This document shows positions 1-5,857 of a DNA stretch of 9,707 nucleotides, in pieces (positions within the stretch are counted from its first letter, which is position 1; each line of letters opens with the position of its first letter). A program made the position numbers and the translations under genes. Origin of the DNA: Acidimicrobiia bacterium (GTDB lineage: Bacteria > Actinomycetota > Acidimicrobiia > IMCC26256 > PALSA-555); contig JALHSW010000448.1 in NCBI GenBank assembly GCA_022865365.1, forward strand, positions 1-9,707, read 5' to 3'. The notes beneath the pieces were generated by a model. It did not search any database. It was not told the origin of the DNA and saw only the letters and a list, made by a program, of their open reading frames with translations.

Positions 1-147
1 CGGCGCGCGTTCCTCCCGCCGGCAGCCCTGTGCACCGACAACGCGGCGATGATCGCCGCGACGGCCTGGTGGCGCCTCCGGGCCGACGGCCCCACCCCCC
101 TCGACACCGGTGTCGACCCCGGCCTGGCCCTGCCGTCGGTTGGATGA
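1..147 (+). CDS. tsaD: tRNA N6-adenosine threonylcarbamoyltransferase, C-terminal 48 residues (5' end outside window)
   Basis: TsaD (Gcp/YgjD) transfers the threonylcarbamoyl group to A37 of tRNAs that read ANN codons, giving t6A; it acts in the cytoplasm with TsaB and TsaE. The frame is open from base 1 and stops at TGA 145-147. Visible residues include Leu10-Cys11-Thr12-Asp13-Asn14-Ala15-Ala16-Met17-Ile18, the family's conserved C-terminal block; its Asp is a metal ligand in characterised TsaD/Kae1 proteins. After it comes a short Gly/Pro-rich tail ending LALPSVG, as is usual for actinobacterial TsaD. The position just upstream of groES agrees with the tsaD-groES order known from mycobacteria and other actinobacteria. 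The catalytic ASKHA core lies outside the window, so completeness cannot be judged. The identification rests on one strong motif plus gene order. Confidence 0.85.
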   Translation, partial: RRAFLPPAALCTDNAAMIAATAWWRLRADGPTPLDTGVDPGLALPSVG

Positions 148-153
148 GCCGGC

Positions 154-183
154 TTGCCGGGGACCGATGGACGCGGGTATCTT
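154..183 (+). promoter_or_regulatory. Putative groES promoter
   Basis: TTGCCG at 154-159 resembles a -35 box. TATCTT at 178-183 fits the actinobacterial TAnnnT -10 box, with an 18-bp spacer. Transcription would start near 190, exactly where the CIRCE operator begins, so a repressor bound there would block the polymerase. The match is by eye only. Confidence 0.5.
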
Positions 184-189
184 GGAGCG

Positions 190-216
190 TTAGCACTCGC
201 CGCTCGCGAGTGCCAG
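190..216 (+). promoter_or_regulatory. CIRCE operator (HrcA binding site) upstream of groES
   Basis: The left arm TTAGCACTC (190-198) is a perfect match to the CIRCE consensus. It is followed by a 9-bp spacer (199-207) and the right arm GAGTGCCAG (208-216), which matches 7 of 9 consensus positions (GAGTGCTAA). Spacer length and arm order are exactly those of CIRCE, the site bound by the heat-shock repressor HrcA. It lies between the putative -10 box and the groES start, in the usual place. This implies HrcA is encoded elsewhere in the genome. Confidence 0.9.
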
Positions 217-254
217 CGACCGATCCGCCGTGAGCGCCGCAGGAGGCGAAACGA

Positions 255-548
255 ATGAAGCTGCAGCCGCTGGATGACCGCATCGTCGTCCGGTCCAATG
301 AGCCCGAGGAGACCACGGTCAGTGGCCTCGTCATCCCCGACACCGCCAAGGAGAAGCCCCAGCAGGGCGAAGTCCTCGCGGTGGGTCCGGGGCGTCGCGC
401 CGAGAACACCGGTGAGATCGTCCCGATGGACGTCAAGGTCGGTGACACCGTCGTGTACTCGAAGTACGGCGGCACCGAGATCGCCGTCGACGGCGAGGAT
501 CTGCTGATCCTCACGAGCCGCGACGTGCTCGCCAAGGTGGGCAAGTAG
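255..548 (+). CDS. groES: Co-chaperonin GroES (Hsp10)
   Basis: GroES forms the heptameric lid that closes the GroEL folding chamber in the cytoplasm. The 97-residue product has the normal family length. Visible landmarks are the N-terminal Pro5-Leu6-Asp7-Asp8-Arg9 strand, the mobile loop at about residues 17-34 with the GroEL-binding hydrophobic tripeptide Leu25-Val26-Ile27, Gly44-Pro45-Gly46 before the roof loop, Gly63-Asp64, Gly72-Gly73-Thr74-Glu75 and the C-terminal strand around Leu84-Ile85-Leu86. The ATG at 255 follows AGGAGG at 241-246 with 8 bp spacing, a near-ideal ribosome site. A CIRCE operator and promoter sit upstream, so it should be heat-shock controlled. Unlike the classical groESL operon, no groEL follows: a convergent gene starts 72 bp downstream. 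GroEL must therefore be encoded elsewhere. Confidence 0.97.
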   Translation: MKLQPLDDRIVVRSNEPEETTVSGLVIPDTAKEKPQQGEVLAVGPGRRAENTGEIVPMDVKVGDTVVYSKYGGTEIAVDGEDLLILTSRDVLAKVGK

Positions 549-587
549 CGAAGAGCCCCGGCTCGCAAGACCTGGCTCCACCGATCA

Positions 588-613
588 CGACCCCCGGGCT
601 CGCTCGGGGGTCG
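588..613. terminator. Hairpin between convergent groES and acyl-CoA synthetase genes
   Basis: CGACCCCCG (588-596) and CGGGGGTCG (605-613) form a perfect 9-bp GC-rich stem with an 8-base loop. It lies between the groES stop (548) and the stop of the opposing gene (621), so it could end transcription from both sides. There is no clear T-run on either strand, so termination strength is uncertain. Confidence 0.6.
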
Positions 614-620
614 AGTCGCG

Positions 621-2246
621 TCAGGAGCCGTTCGTGACGTGGGTCAGCGCGGTGTCCTTCGCCCAGCGGTAGTCGGCCTTGCCGTTCGGACCGCGCGGGA
701 TCGCGTCGACCATCACGACGTGGCGCGGTCGCTTGAAGCGGGCGAGATGACTGCCCGCAGCTTCCACATCCGCCGGCTCGAGCGCCGCGCCGGCTTCGGC
801 CGAGACGACCGCGGCGACAGACTCCCCGAAGCGATCATCGGGGACGCCGACCACGACGCAGTCGTGCACGCCGTCGAGTGACTTCAGCGCTTCCTCCACC
901 TCCTCGGGGTAGATCTTCTCGCCCCCCGAGTTGATGCACACCGATCCGCGCCCGAGCAGCGTGATGCGCCCGTCGGCCTCGACCGTCGCCCAGTCGCCGG
1001 GCACCGAGTAGCGGACGCCGTCGAACACGCGGAACGTCCCGGCCGACTTCCTCTCGTCCTTGTAGTACCCGGACGGGAGGAAGCCGCCGAGCGCCAACAT
1101 CCCGCGTTCGCCGGATCCGGGTTCCACCGGTCGGCCGTCCTCGGTGAGCACCTTGGTGTGTGTGCCGATCGTGAACTCGGCGGTCGTGACCTCCTGCCCT
1201 GGCGCGGTGAGGCTCGACGCAAATCCGACGCCCTCGCTGGATCCGAGTGTGTCGAGGCAGAAGACCGGCTGGTGGTTCATGAGTGCCTGCTTGACGGGTG
1301 CACTCCACATCACGCCAGAGCTCACGACGAGCACGAGCGACGACAGGTCGTAGGCCTCGTCGCGTCCGGCGGCCTCGTCGAGCGCCACCACCATGGGCTT
1401 CGCGAACGCGTCCCCGACAATCGCCATCTGCGTGATGCGCTCGCGTGCGACGACCCGCCAGAGCTCGTGCGGGTCGAAATGCCGTCCTTGGAGGGTCACG
1501 ATCGTGCTGCCGCAGAACAGCGTCTGCATCGATGTCATGCCCCCGGTCCCGTGCATGAGTGGCGACGCCGGGAGGTGCATCGGGGCGCGCCCGGCATCGA
1601 TGATGCGAAGCGCCGCGGCGGCTGCATCGGCCGGCGACTCGGGGGTCGCTTCGCGCATCACCGGGTACACGGACTCGGCGAGCGTTCCGAACAGGTCCTC
1701 GCTGCGCCACATCACCCCCTTGGGCATGCCGGTGGTGCCGCCGGTGTAGACGAACCAGAGGTCGTCACCCGATCGCTCGATCCGCGGCGCCGGGTCATGG
1801 TTCGCGATCAGGTCCTCGTAGCGCAAAGCTCCGTCGAGATGGGGGGAGCCGTCGTCGACCTGGACGATCGCGCGCAGCGTCGGACATCGATCGCGCACGG
1901 CACCCACACGGTCGGCGAGCTCGCCGTGGAACACGAGGATCTCGGCGTCGGCATTGTCGATCAGGTACGCGAGCTCGTCGTCGAGGTAGCGGTAGTTCAC
2001 GTTCACGTGAACGGCACGAGCCTTGAACGTGGCGAACTCCACCTCGAGGTACTCGTTCGAGTTGAAGAGGTACAGCGCGACCTTGGCGTCGGGACGGACC
2101 CCGAGCTCGGCGAACGCGGCCGCGAGCCGGGCGGCCCGGTCGTCGAACTGCTGCCAGGTGCAGCGACGATCACCCTGCACAAGCGCGACGCGGTCGGGGA
2201 CCGCGTCGGCGACCGCCTCCCAGACGTTGGCGATGTTCCAGTCCAC
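621..2246 (-). CDS. Acyl-CoA synthetase (AMP-forming), FadD19/FadD3-like
   Basis: This enzyme activates a carboxylic acid with ATP to an acyl-adenylate and then to its CoA thioester. The 541-residue protein carries all main ANL-superfamily motifs: the P-loop Tyr167-Thr-Gly-Gly-Thr-Thr-Gly-Met-Pro-Lys176, the adenine-side motif LGSSEG (334-339), Gly417-Asp418-Trp419, the hinge and gate stretch Gly432-Arg433-Gly434 through SGGEKIYPEEVE (440-451), and the C-terminal catalytic Lys523 in NGKADYRWAK. VNVNYRY (81-87) and the YRWAK ending recall mycobacterial FadD19-type enzymes that act on steroid side chains or branched acids, so that substrate class is an inference. The GTG start at 2246-2244 was chosen because GGGAGG (2257-2262, minus strand) lies 10 bp upstream and the N-terminus MDWNIANVWEAVADAVPDRVAL is where the family begins. 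The frame stays open further upstream, but only across the antisense of the Nudix gene. Confidence 0.9.
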   Translation of the reverse strand: MDWNIANVWEAVADAVPDRVALVQGDRRCTWQQFDDRAARLAAAFAELGVRPDAKVALYLFNSNEYLEVEFATFKARAVHVNVNYRYLDDELAYLIDNADAEILVFHGELADRVGAVRDRCPTLRAIVQVDDGSPHLDGALRYEDLIANHDPAPRIERSGDDLWFVYTGGTTGMPKGVMWRSEDLFGTLAESVYPVMREATPESPADAAAAALRIIDAGRAPMHLPASPLMHGTGGMTSMQTLFCGSTIVTLQGRHFDPHELWRVVARERITQMAIVGDAFAKPMVVALDEAAGRDEAYDLSSLVLVVSSGVMWSAPVKQALMNHQPVFCLDTLGSSEGVGFASSLTAPGQEVTTAEFTIGTHTKVLTEDGRPVEPGSGERGMLALGGFLPSGYYKDERKSAGTFRVFDGVRYSVPGDWATVEADGRITLLGRGSVCINSGGEKIYPEEVEEALKSLDGVHDCVVVGVPDDRFGESVAAVVSAEAGAALEPADVEAAGSHLARFKRPRHVVMVDAIPRGPNGKADYRWAKDTALTHVTNGS

Positions 2247-2287
2247 GGTGCGAGTTCCTCCCTGGGAGTCGGCGGCCTGAGAGTAGT

Positions 2288-2293
2288 TAGTTT
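2288..2293 (+). promoter_or_regulatory. Putative -10 box for a leaderless Nudix transcript
   Basis: TAGTTT fits TAnnnT and ends 7 bp before the ATG at 2301. This is the spacing at which transcription begins at the start codon itself. There is no Shine-Dalgarno-like purine run between it and the ATG. No good -35 box is visible 16-18 bp upstream. Confidence 0.4.
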
Positions 2294-2300
2294 CTTGGGT

Positions 2301-3014
2301 ATGACTGATCGAGGGGGGAGCCAGCGCATCCCGCGGCCCGCCTCGGCCCGGGCCGGTCGTGCGCCGGCGTGGGCCCACGTCGACCCCGCCGACCGGCGCT
2401 TCTCGCTCGCCGATGTTCGGACCGCCGCCCTGCGGTTCGCGGCACCCCGGCGCATCGAGGCCCCGAGCACGGCGCGGCCCGCCGCCGTTCTGGTGGCGTT
2501 CTTCGATGAGGAGGACGAGGCCAGGGTCATCCTCACGAAGCGGCCCGAGAGCATGCCCTCGCACCAGGGCGAGATCGCCTTCCCCGGCGGGAAGTTCGAG
2601 CCCGGGGTCGACCGGAACCTGGAGGACACCGCGCTGCGAGAAGCCCACGAGGAGATCGGCCTCGACCCGGCGCACGTCGAGGTCGTCGCCGAGCTCACCA
2701 GCATGACGACCGTGGCCGGTCGCTTCGTGCTCACACCGTTCGTGGGCCTCCTCGACCGGCGCCCCGTCCTCACCCCGGACTTCACCGAGGTGGTCTCGGT
2801 CTTCGACGTCTCGGTCTCGGAGCTCCTCGACGACGCCGCCTACCGGGAGGAGCGGTGGGACCTCCCGGTAGCGCTCGGGCCGGTAGCGCTCGGGCCCGAA
2901 GCCGGCCTCGATCGGCCCATCAACTTCTTCGAGCTCCCGGGCGAGACGGTCTGGGGTGCCACCGCCCGCATCCTCGCCGACTTCCTCGAGCACCTGGTGA
3001 CGACCGGTCGCTGA
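2301..3014 (+). CDS. Nudix hydrolase, CoA diphosphatase (NudL/NUDT7) type
   Basis: The 237-residue protein has the signature of the CoA-pyrophosphatase branch of the Nudix family, which cleaves CoA or acyl-CoA to 4'-phosphopantetheine species and 3',5'-ADP. Residues 77-97 read ILTKR, then HQGEIAFPGGK, which matches the branch-specific motif just before the Nudix box. The box core is Arg113-Glu114-Ala-His-Glu117-Glu118-Ile-Gly-Leu121, with the metal-binding glutamates intact. The segment between Gly97 and Arg113 is two residues longer than the textbook Nudix spacing, and the box's first Glu position is Arg105; related CoA diphosphatases are also irregular here. VALGP occurs twice in tandem at 190-199 from a 15-bp DNA duplication. 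The gene is divergent from the acyl-CoA synthetase across 54 bp, which fits a CoA-related role. The ATG at 2301 gives a sensible N-terminus but has no ribosome site. Substrate specificity is inferred. Confidence 0.85.
   Translation: MTDRGGSQRIPRPASARAGRAPAWAHVDPADRRFSLADVRTAALRFAAPRRIEAPSTARPAAVLVAFFDEEDEARVILTKRPESMPSHQGEIAFPGGKFEPGVDRNLEDTALREAHEEIGLDPAHVEVVAELTSMTTVAGRFVLTPFVGLLDRRPVLTPDFTEVVSVFDVSVSELLDDAAYREERWDLPVALGPVALGPEAGLDRPINFFELPGETVWGATARILADFLEHLVTTGR
2865..2894 (+). repeat. Perfect 15-bp tandem duplication inside the Nudix gene
   Basis: CCGGTAGCGCTCGGG occurs at 2865-2879 and again immediately at 2880-2894. Because the unit is 15 bp the reading frame is kept, and the protein gains a repeated Val-Ala-Leu-Gly-Pro. 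It lies between the catalytic core and the C-terminal helix. Confidence 0.95.
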
Positions 3015-3021
3015 CCGGGTC

Positions 3022-3050
3022 CTGGCACCCCTCCGAGCGGGCGGTATCCT
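3022..3050 (+). promoter_or_regulatory. Putative guaB3-guaA promoter
   Basis: CTGGCA (3022-3027) matches 4 of 6 positions of TTGACA. TATCCT (3045-3050) fits TAnnnT, with a 17-bp spacer. It lies in the 67-bp gap between the Nudix stop and the guaB3 GTG and would give a leader of roughly 25 bases including the ribosome site at 3066-3073. No purine riboswitch fold is visible in so short a leader. Confidence 0.5.
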
Positions 3051-3081
3051 CGAAGTTCGGCGGACGAGGGGAGCATCTCGG

Positions 3082-4248
3082 GTGGAAGTCGAGATCGGGA
3101 TCGGCAAGTCCGGGCGACAAGCCTACGGGTTCGACGACATCGCGATCGTCCCCAGCCGTCGCACGCGAGATCCCGAGGACGTCGACATCACCTGGGAGAT
3201 CGACGCGTTCAAGTTCGAGCTACCGCTCATCGCGTCGGCCATGGACGGTGTCGTCTCACCGAAGACCGCGATCGAGCTCGCCGAGCTCGGTGGGCTCGGC
3301 TGCTTGAACCTCGAAGGTCTGTGGACGCGCTACGAGGACCCCGAGCCGCTGCTCGAGGAGATCGCTGCACTCACGCCGGAGAAGGCGACGGGGCGAATGC
3401 AGGAGATCTACGCCGAGCCGATCAAGGACGAGCGCATCGGTCAGCGCATCCGCGAGATCAAGGAAGCCGGCGTCACCGCGTGCGCGTCGCTCACGCCGCA
3501 GCGCGTCGAGCACTTCGCGAAGGCTGTCATCGACGCCGAGCTCGACCTGCTCGTCATCCAGGGGACGGTTGTCTCGGCCGAGCACGTCTCGAAGGACGAG
3601 TCGCGCCAGCCGCTGAACCTGAAGAAGTTCATTCGTGAGTTCGATCTCCCGGTCCTCGTCGGAGGCTGTGCGTCGTATTCCACGGCGCTGCACCTGATGC
3701 GCACCGGTGCCGTCGGTGTGCTCGTGGGGGTCGGGCCGGGCCACGCGTGCACGACCCGCGGTGTGCTCGGCATCGGGGTGCCCCAGGCCACGGCGATCGC
3801 CGACGCCGCGGGGGCACGCATCCGCCACCTCGACGAGACCGGCGTCTACGTGCACGTGATCGCCGATGGCGGCATGAGCACCGGCGGCGACATTGCGAAG
3901 GCGATCGCCTGCGGTGCCGACGCGGTGATGGTGGGCTCGCCCCTCGCGTGCGCGTACGAGTCGCCCGGACGCGGCTTCCACTGGGGGATGGCGACGTTCC
4001 ACCCGACGCTGCCTCGGGGTGCGCGGGTGGAGGCAGGCCGCAAGGCCAGCCTCGCCGAGATCCTCGTCGGCCCGGCTCACGAGAACGACGGCTCGATGAA
4101 CCTCTTCGGGGGGCTGCGCACCTCGATGGCGACCACGGGGTACGAGACGCTCAAGGAGTTCCAGAAGGCCGAGGTCATGGTGGCACCGTCGCTGCAGACC
4201 GAGGGCAAGGCGCTCCAGCGGGCCCAGGGCGTCGGGATGGGCCGCTGA
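3082..4248 (+). CDS. guaB3: GuaB3-family IMP dehydrogenase homologue (no CBS domains)
   Basis: This is a 388-residue TIM-barrel protein of the IMPDH/GMP reductase superfamily. It matches the GuaB3 branch seen in actinobacteria and cyanobacteria: N-terminus VEIGIGKSGRQAYGFDDIAI, VPSRRTR (23-29), LDLLVIQGT (154-162), a phosphate-binding Ala261-Asp262-Gly263-Gly264, and LKEFQK (357-362). Canonical GuaB is near 480-500 residues with two CBS domains inserted after the first strands; here residues 81-130 are only a short linker, so CBS domains are absent. The loop GVGPGHACTTRGVLG (216-230) keeps a cysteine at 223 in the IMPDH catalytic position, which as I recall is lost in the mycobacterial GuaB3 paralogue. 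The GTG start at 3082 follows GAGGGGAG (3066-3073) by 8 bp. It lies 10 bp upstream of guaA, pointing to one operon and a role in IMP to XMP conversion; activity is inferred. Confidence 0.9.
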   Translation: MEVEIGIGKSGRQAYGFDDIAIVPSRRTRDPEDVDITWEIDAFKFELPLIASAMDGVVSPKTAIELAELGGLGCLNLEGLWTRYEDPEPLLEEIAALTPEKATGRMQEIYAEPIKDERIGQRIREIKEAGVTACASLTPQRVEHFAKAVIDAELDLLVIQGTVVSAEHVSKDESRQPLNLKKFIREFDLPVLVGGCASYSTALHLMRTGAVGVLVGVGPGHACTTRGVLGIGVPQATAIADAAGARIRHLDETGVYVHVIADGGMSTGGDIAKAIACGADAVMVGSPLACAYESPGRGFHWGMATFHPTLPRGARVEAGRKASLAEILVGPAHENDGSMNLFGGLRTSMATTGYETLKEFQKAEVMVAPSLQTEGKALQRAQGVGMGR

Positions 4249-4258
4249 GCCCGGCCCC

Positions 4259-5797
4259 ATGACTGCCCCGCACGACACCGTTCTCGTCGTCGACTTCGGG
4301 GCGCAGTACGCGCAATTGATCGCCCGGCGGGTGCGCGAAGCGCGCGTCTATTCGGAGATCGTGCCCCGCACCATGCCGATCGCGGAGATGCTGGCGAAGC
4401 ACCCGAAGGGCATCATCTTCTCCGGAGGACCCGCGTCGGTGCATGTCGACGACGCGCCGACCATCGATCCCGCTATCTACGACGACGATGTTCCCGTCCT
4501 GGGCATCTGCTACGGCGCGCAGCTCGTCGCGCTGCAGCTCGGCGGCGACGTCGAGCGCACGGGCGGCGGTGAGTACGGGCGCACCGCGATGACGCGTCAC
4601 GGCTCGTCGGTGCTGCTCGCAGAGCTCCCCGAGACCCAGAGCGTCTGGATGAGTCATGGCGACGCGATCACGTCGGCCCCCGGTGGATTCGCGGTCACGG
4701 CGTCGTCACCGGGTGCCGCGGTCGCCGCACTCGAGGATCGCGAGCGCGGCGTGTACGGCGTGCAGTTTCATCCCGAGGTCGTGCACACCGAGCGGGGACA
4801 GGACGTGCTCCGCGCGTTCCTCTTCGACGTGTGCGCGTGCCGTCCGACCTGGACGAACACGAACATCATCGAAGAAGCGGTCGCCGAGGTGCGTGCCCAG
4901 GTGGGGAGCGAGCGGGTCATCTGCGGGCTCTCCGGCGGGGTCGACTCCGCGGTCGCGGCCGCACTCGTGCACCGGGCGGTCGGCGACCAGCTGACCTGCG
5001 TCTTCGTCGACACCGGGCTGCTGCGCCTCGACGAGGCGGAGCAAGTCGAGGAGACGTTCCGCGCGCAGTTCCACGTCGACCTCGTGCACGTGAAGGCCGC
5101 GGACCGCTTCGTCAGCGCGCTGGCCGGAGTGACCGAGCCGGAGCAGAAGCGCAAGATCATCGGCGAGACCTTCATCAGGGTCTTCGAGGAGGTGGCCGCC
5201 GATCTCTCCGACGCGAGGTTCCTCGTGCAGGGCACGTTGTACCCCGACATCGTCGAGTCAGGCGGTGGCGACAATGCGACGATCAAGTCGCACCACAACG
5301 TGGGTGGTCTGCCCGACGACATGAAGTTCGACCTCGTCGAGCCGCTCCGCGCCCTGTTCAAGGACGAGGTCCGCGCGATCGGCGAGGAGCTCGGCCTCCC
5401 GGAGGAGATCGTGTGGCGCCAGCCGTTCCCCGGTCCGGGGCTCGCGGTGCGGATCATCGGCGAGGTCACGCCAGAGCGTCTCGACACGCTCCGCCTCGCC
5501 GACGCCGTCGTGCTCGAGGAGCTCCGCCGGGCCGGGCTCGAGCGTGAGATCTGGCAGAGCTTCGCGGTGTTGCCCGCGGTGCGCACGGTCGGCGTCATGG
5601 GTGACGGCCGCACGTACGAGTACCCGATCATCATTCGGGCCGTCACGTCAGAGGACGCCATGACGGCCGACTGGGCCCGCCTCCCGCACGATTTGCTCGA
5701 GCGGATGGCATCGCGAATCATCAATGAGGTGCCCGGGGTGAACCGGGTCGCCTACGACATCACCAGCAAGCCACCCGGCACCATCGAGTGGGAATGA
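4259..5797 (+). CDS. guaA: GMP synthase (glutamine-hydrolysing)
   Basis: GuaA converts XMP, ATP and glutamine to GMP in the cytoplasm, the last step of guanine nucleotide synthesis. The 512-residue protein is full length. The class I glutamine amidotransferase domain (about 8-190) shows the nucleophile Cys84 in GICYGAQLVALQLGG and the partners His171 and Glu173 in FHPEVVHT. The ATP-pyrophosphatase domain follows, with PP-loop SGGVDS (225-230). The XMP-binding C-terminal domain has RQPFPGPGLAVR (387-398) and ends KPPGTIEWE, the invariant family terminus. The ATG is 10 bp after the guaB3 stop with no evident Shine-Dalgarno site, so translation probably depends on coupling to guaB3. All catalytic residues are present and nothing looks broken. 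Confidence 0.98.
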   Translation: MTAPHDTVLVVDFGAQYAQLIARRVREARVYSEIVPRTMPIAEMLAKHPKGIIFSGGPASVHVDDAPTIDPAIYDDDVPVLGICYGAQLVALQLGGDVERTGGGEYGRTAMTRHGSSVLLAELPETQSVWMSHGDAITSAPGGFAVTASSPGAAVAALEDRERGVYGVQFHPEVVHTERGQDVLRAFLFDVCACRPTWTNTNIIEEAVAEVRAQVGSERVICGLSGGVDSAVAAALVHRAVGDQLTCVFVDTGLLRLDEAEQVEETFRAQFHVDLVHVKAADRFVSALAGVTEPEQKRKIIGETFIRVFEEVAADLSDARFLVQGTLYPDIVESGGGDNATIKSHHNVGGLPDDMKFDLVEPLRALFKDEVRAIGEELGLPEEIVWRQPFPGPGLAVRIIGEVTPERLDTLRLADAVVLEELRRAGLEREIWQSFAVLPAVRTVGVMGDGRTYEYPIIIRAVTSEDAMTADWARLPHDLLERMASRIINEVPGVNRVAYDITSKPPGTIEWE

Positions 5798-5821
5798 GCG
5801 AATGGCAGTAGGCGAATCGGA

Positions 5822-5852
5822 ATGACAGGAGCGCACGCTCTTATGACAGGAG
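5822..5852 (+). repeat. Duplicated 10-bp leader element ATGACAGGAG before aldolase
   Basis: ATGACAGGAG is found at 5822-5831 and at 5843-5852, 21 bp apart, in the 60-bp gap between guaA and the aldolase start. Each copy contains an AGGAG ribosome-binding core. The second serves the ATG at 5858 and the first could serve an ATG at 5843. It may be a small duplication that gave two ribosome sites. Confidence 0.8.
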
Positions 5853-5857
5853 AGAAG

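Noticed and set aside
553..564. GAGC-CCCG-GCTC mini hairpin just after groES
   Set aside because: The stem has only 4 bp and no T-run. The 9-bp hairpin at 588-613 is the better terminator candidate.
1158..2300. Long + strand open frame upstream of and in frame with the Nudix gene (618 codons in total)
   Set aside because: It is antisense to the acyl-CoA synthetase, has low-complexity His/Arg/Glu-rich content and no family motif. Only the part from ATG 2301 is convincing.
3015..3081. Possible purine or other riboswitch before guaB3
   Set aside because: The gap is only 67 bp and the proposed start leaves a leader of about 25 bases. No conserved aptamer pattern is visible.
2247..3107. Minus-strand in-frame extension of the acyl-CoA synthetase to 828 codons
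   Set aside because: It runs antisense through the Nudix gene, while the GTG at 2246 has a ribosome site and matches the family N-terminus. The open frame is a high-GC artefact.
3256..4278. 340-codon minus-strand open frame opposite guaB3
   Set aside because: It mirrors guaB3 codons, with Arg/His-rich composition and no recognisable domain.
5802..5825. Seven-codon leader ORF (ATG to TGA) between guaA and aldolase
   Set aside because: It has no ribosome site, no attenuator-like codon run and no following alternative hairpins. It is likely chance.
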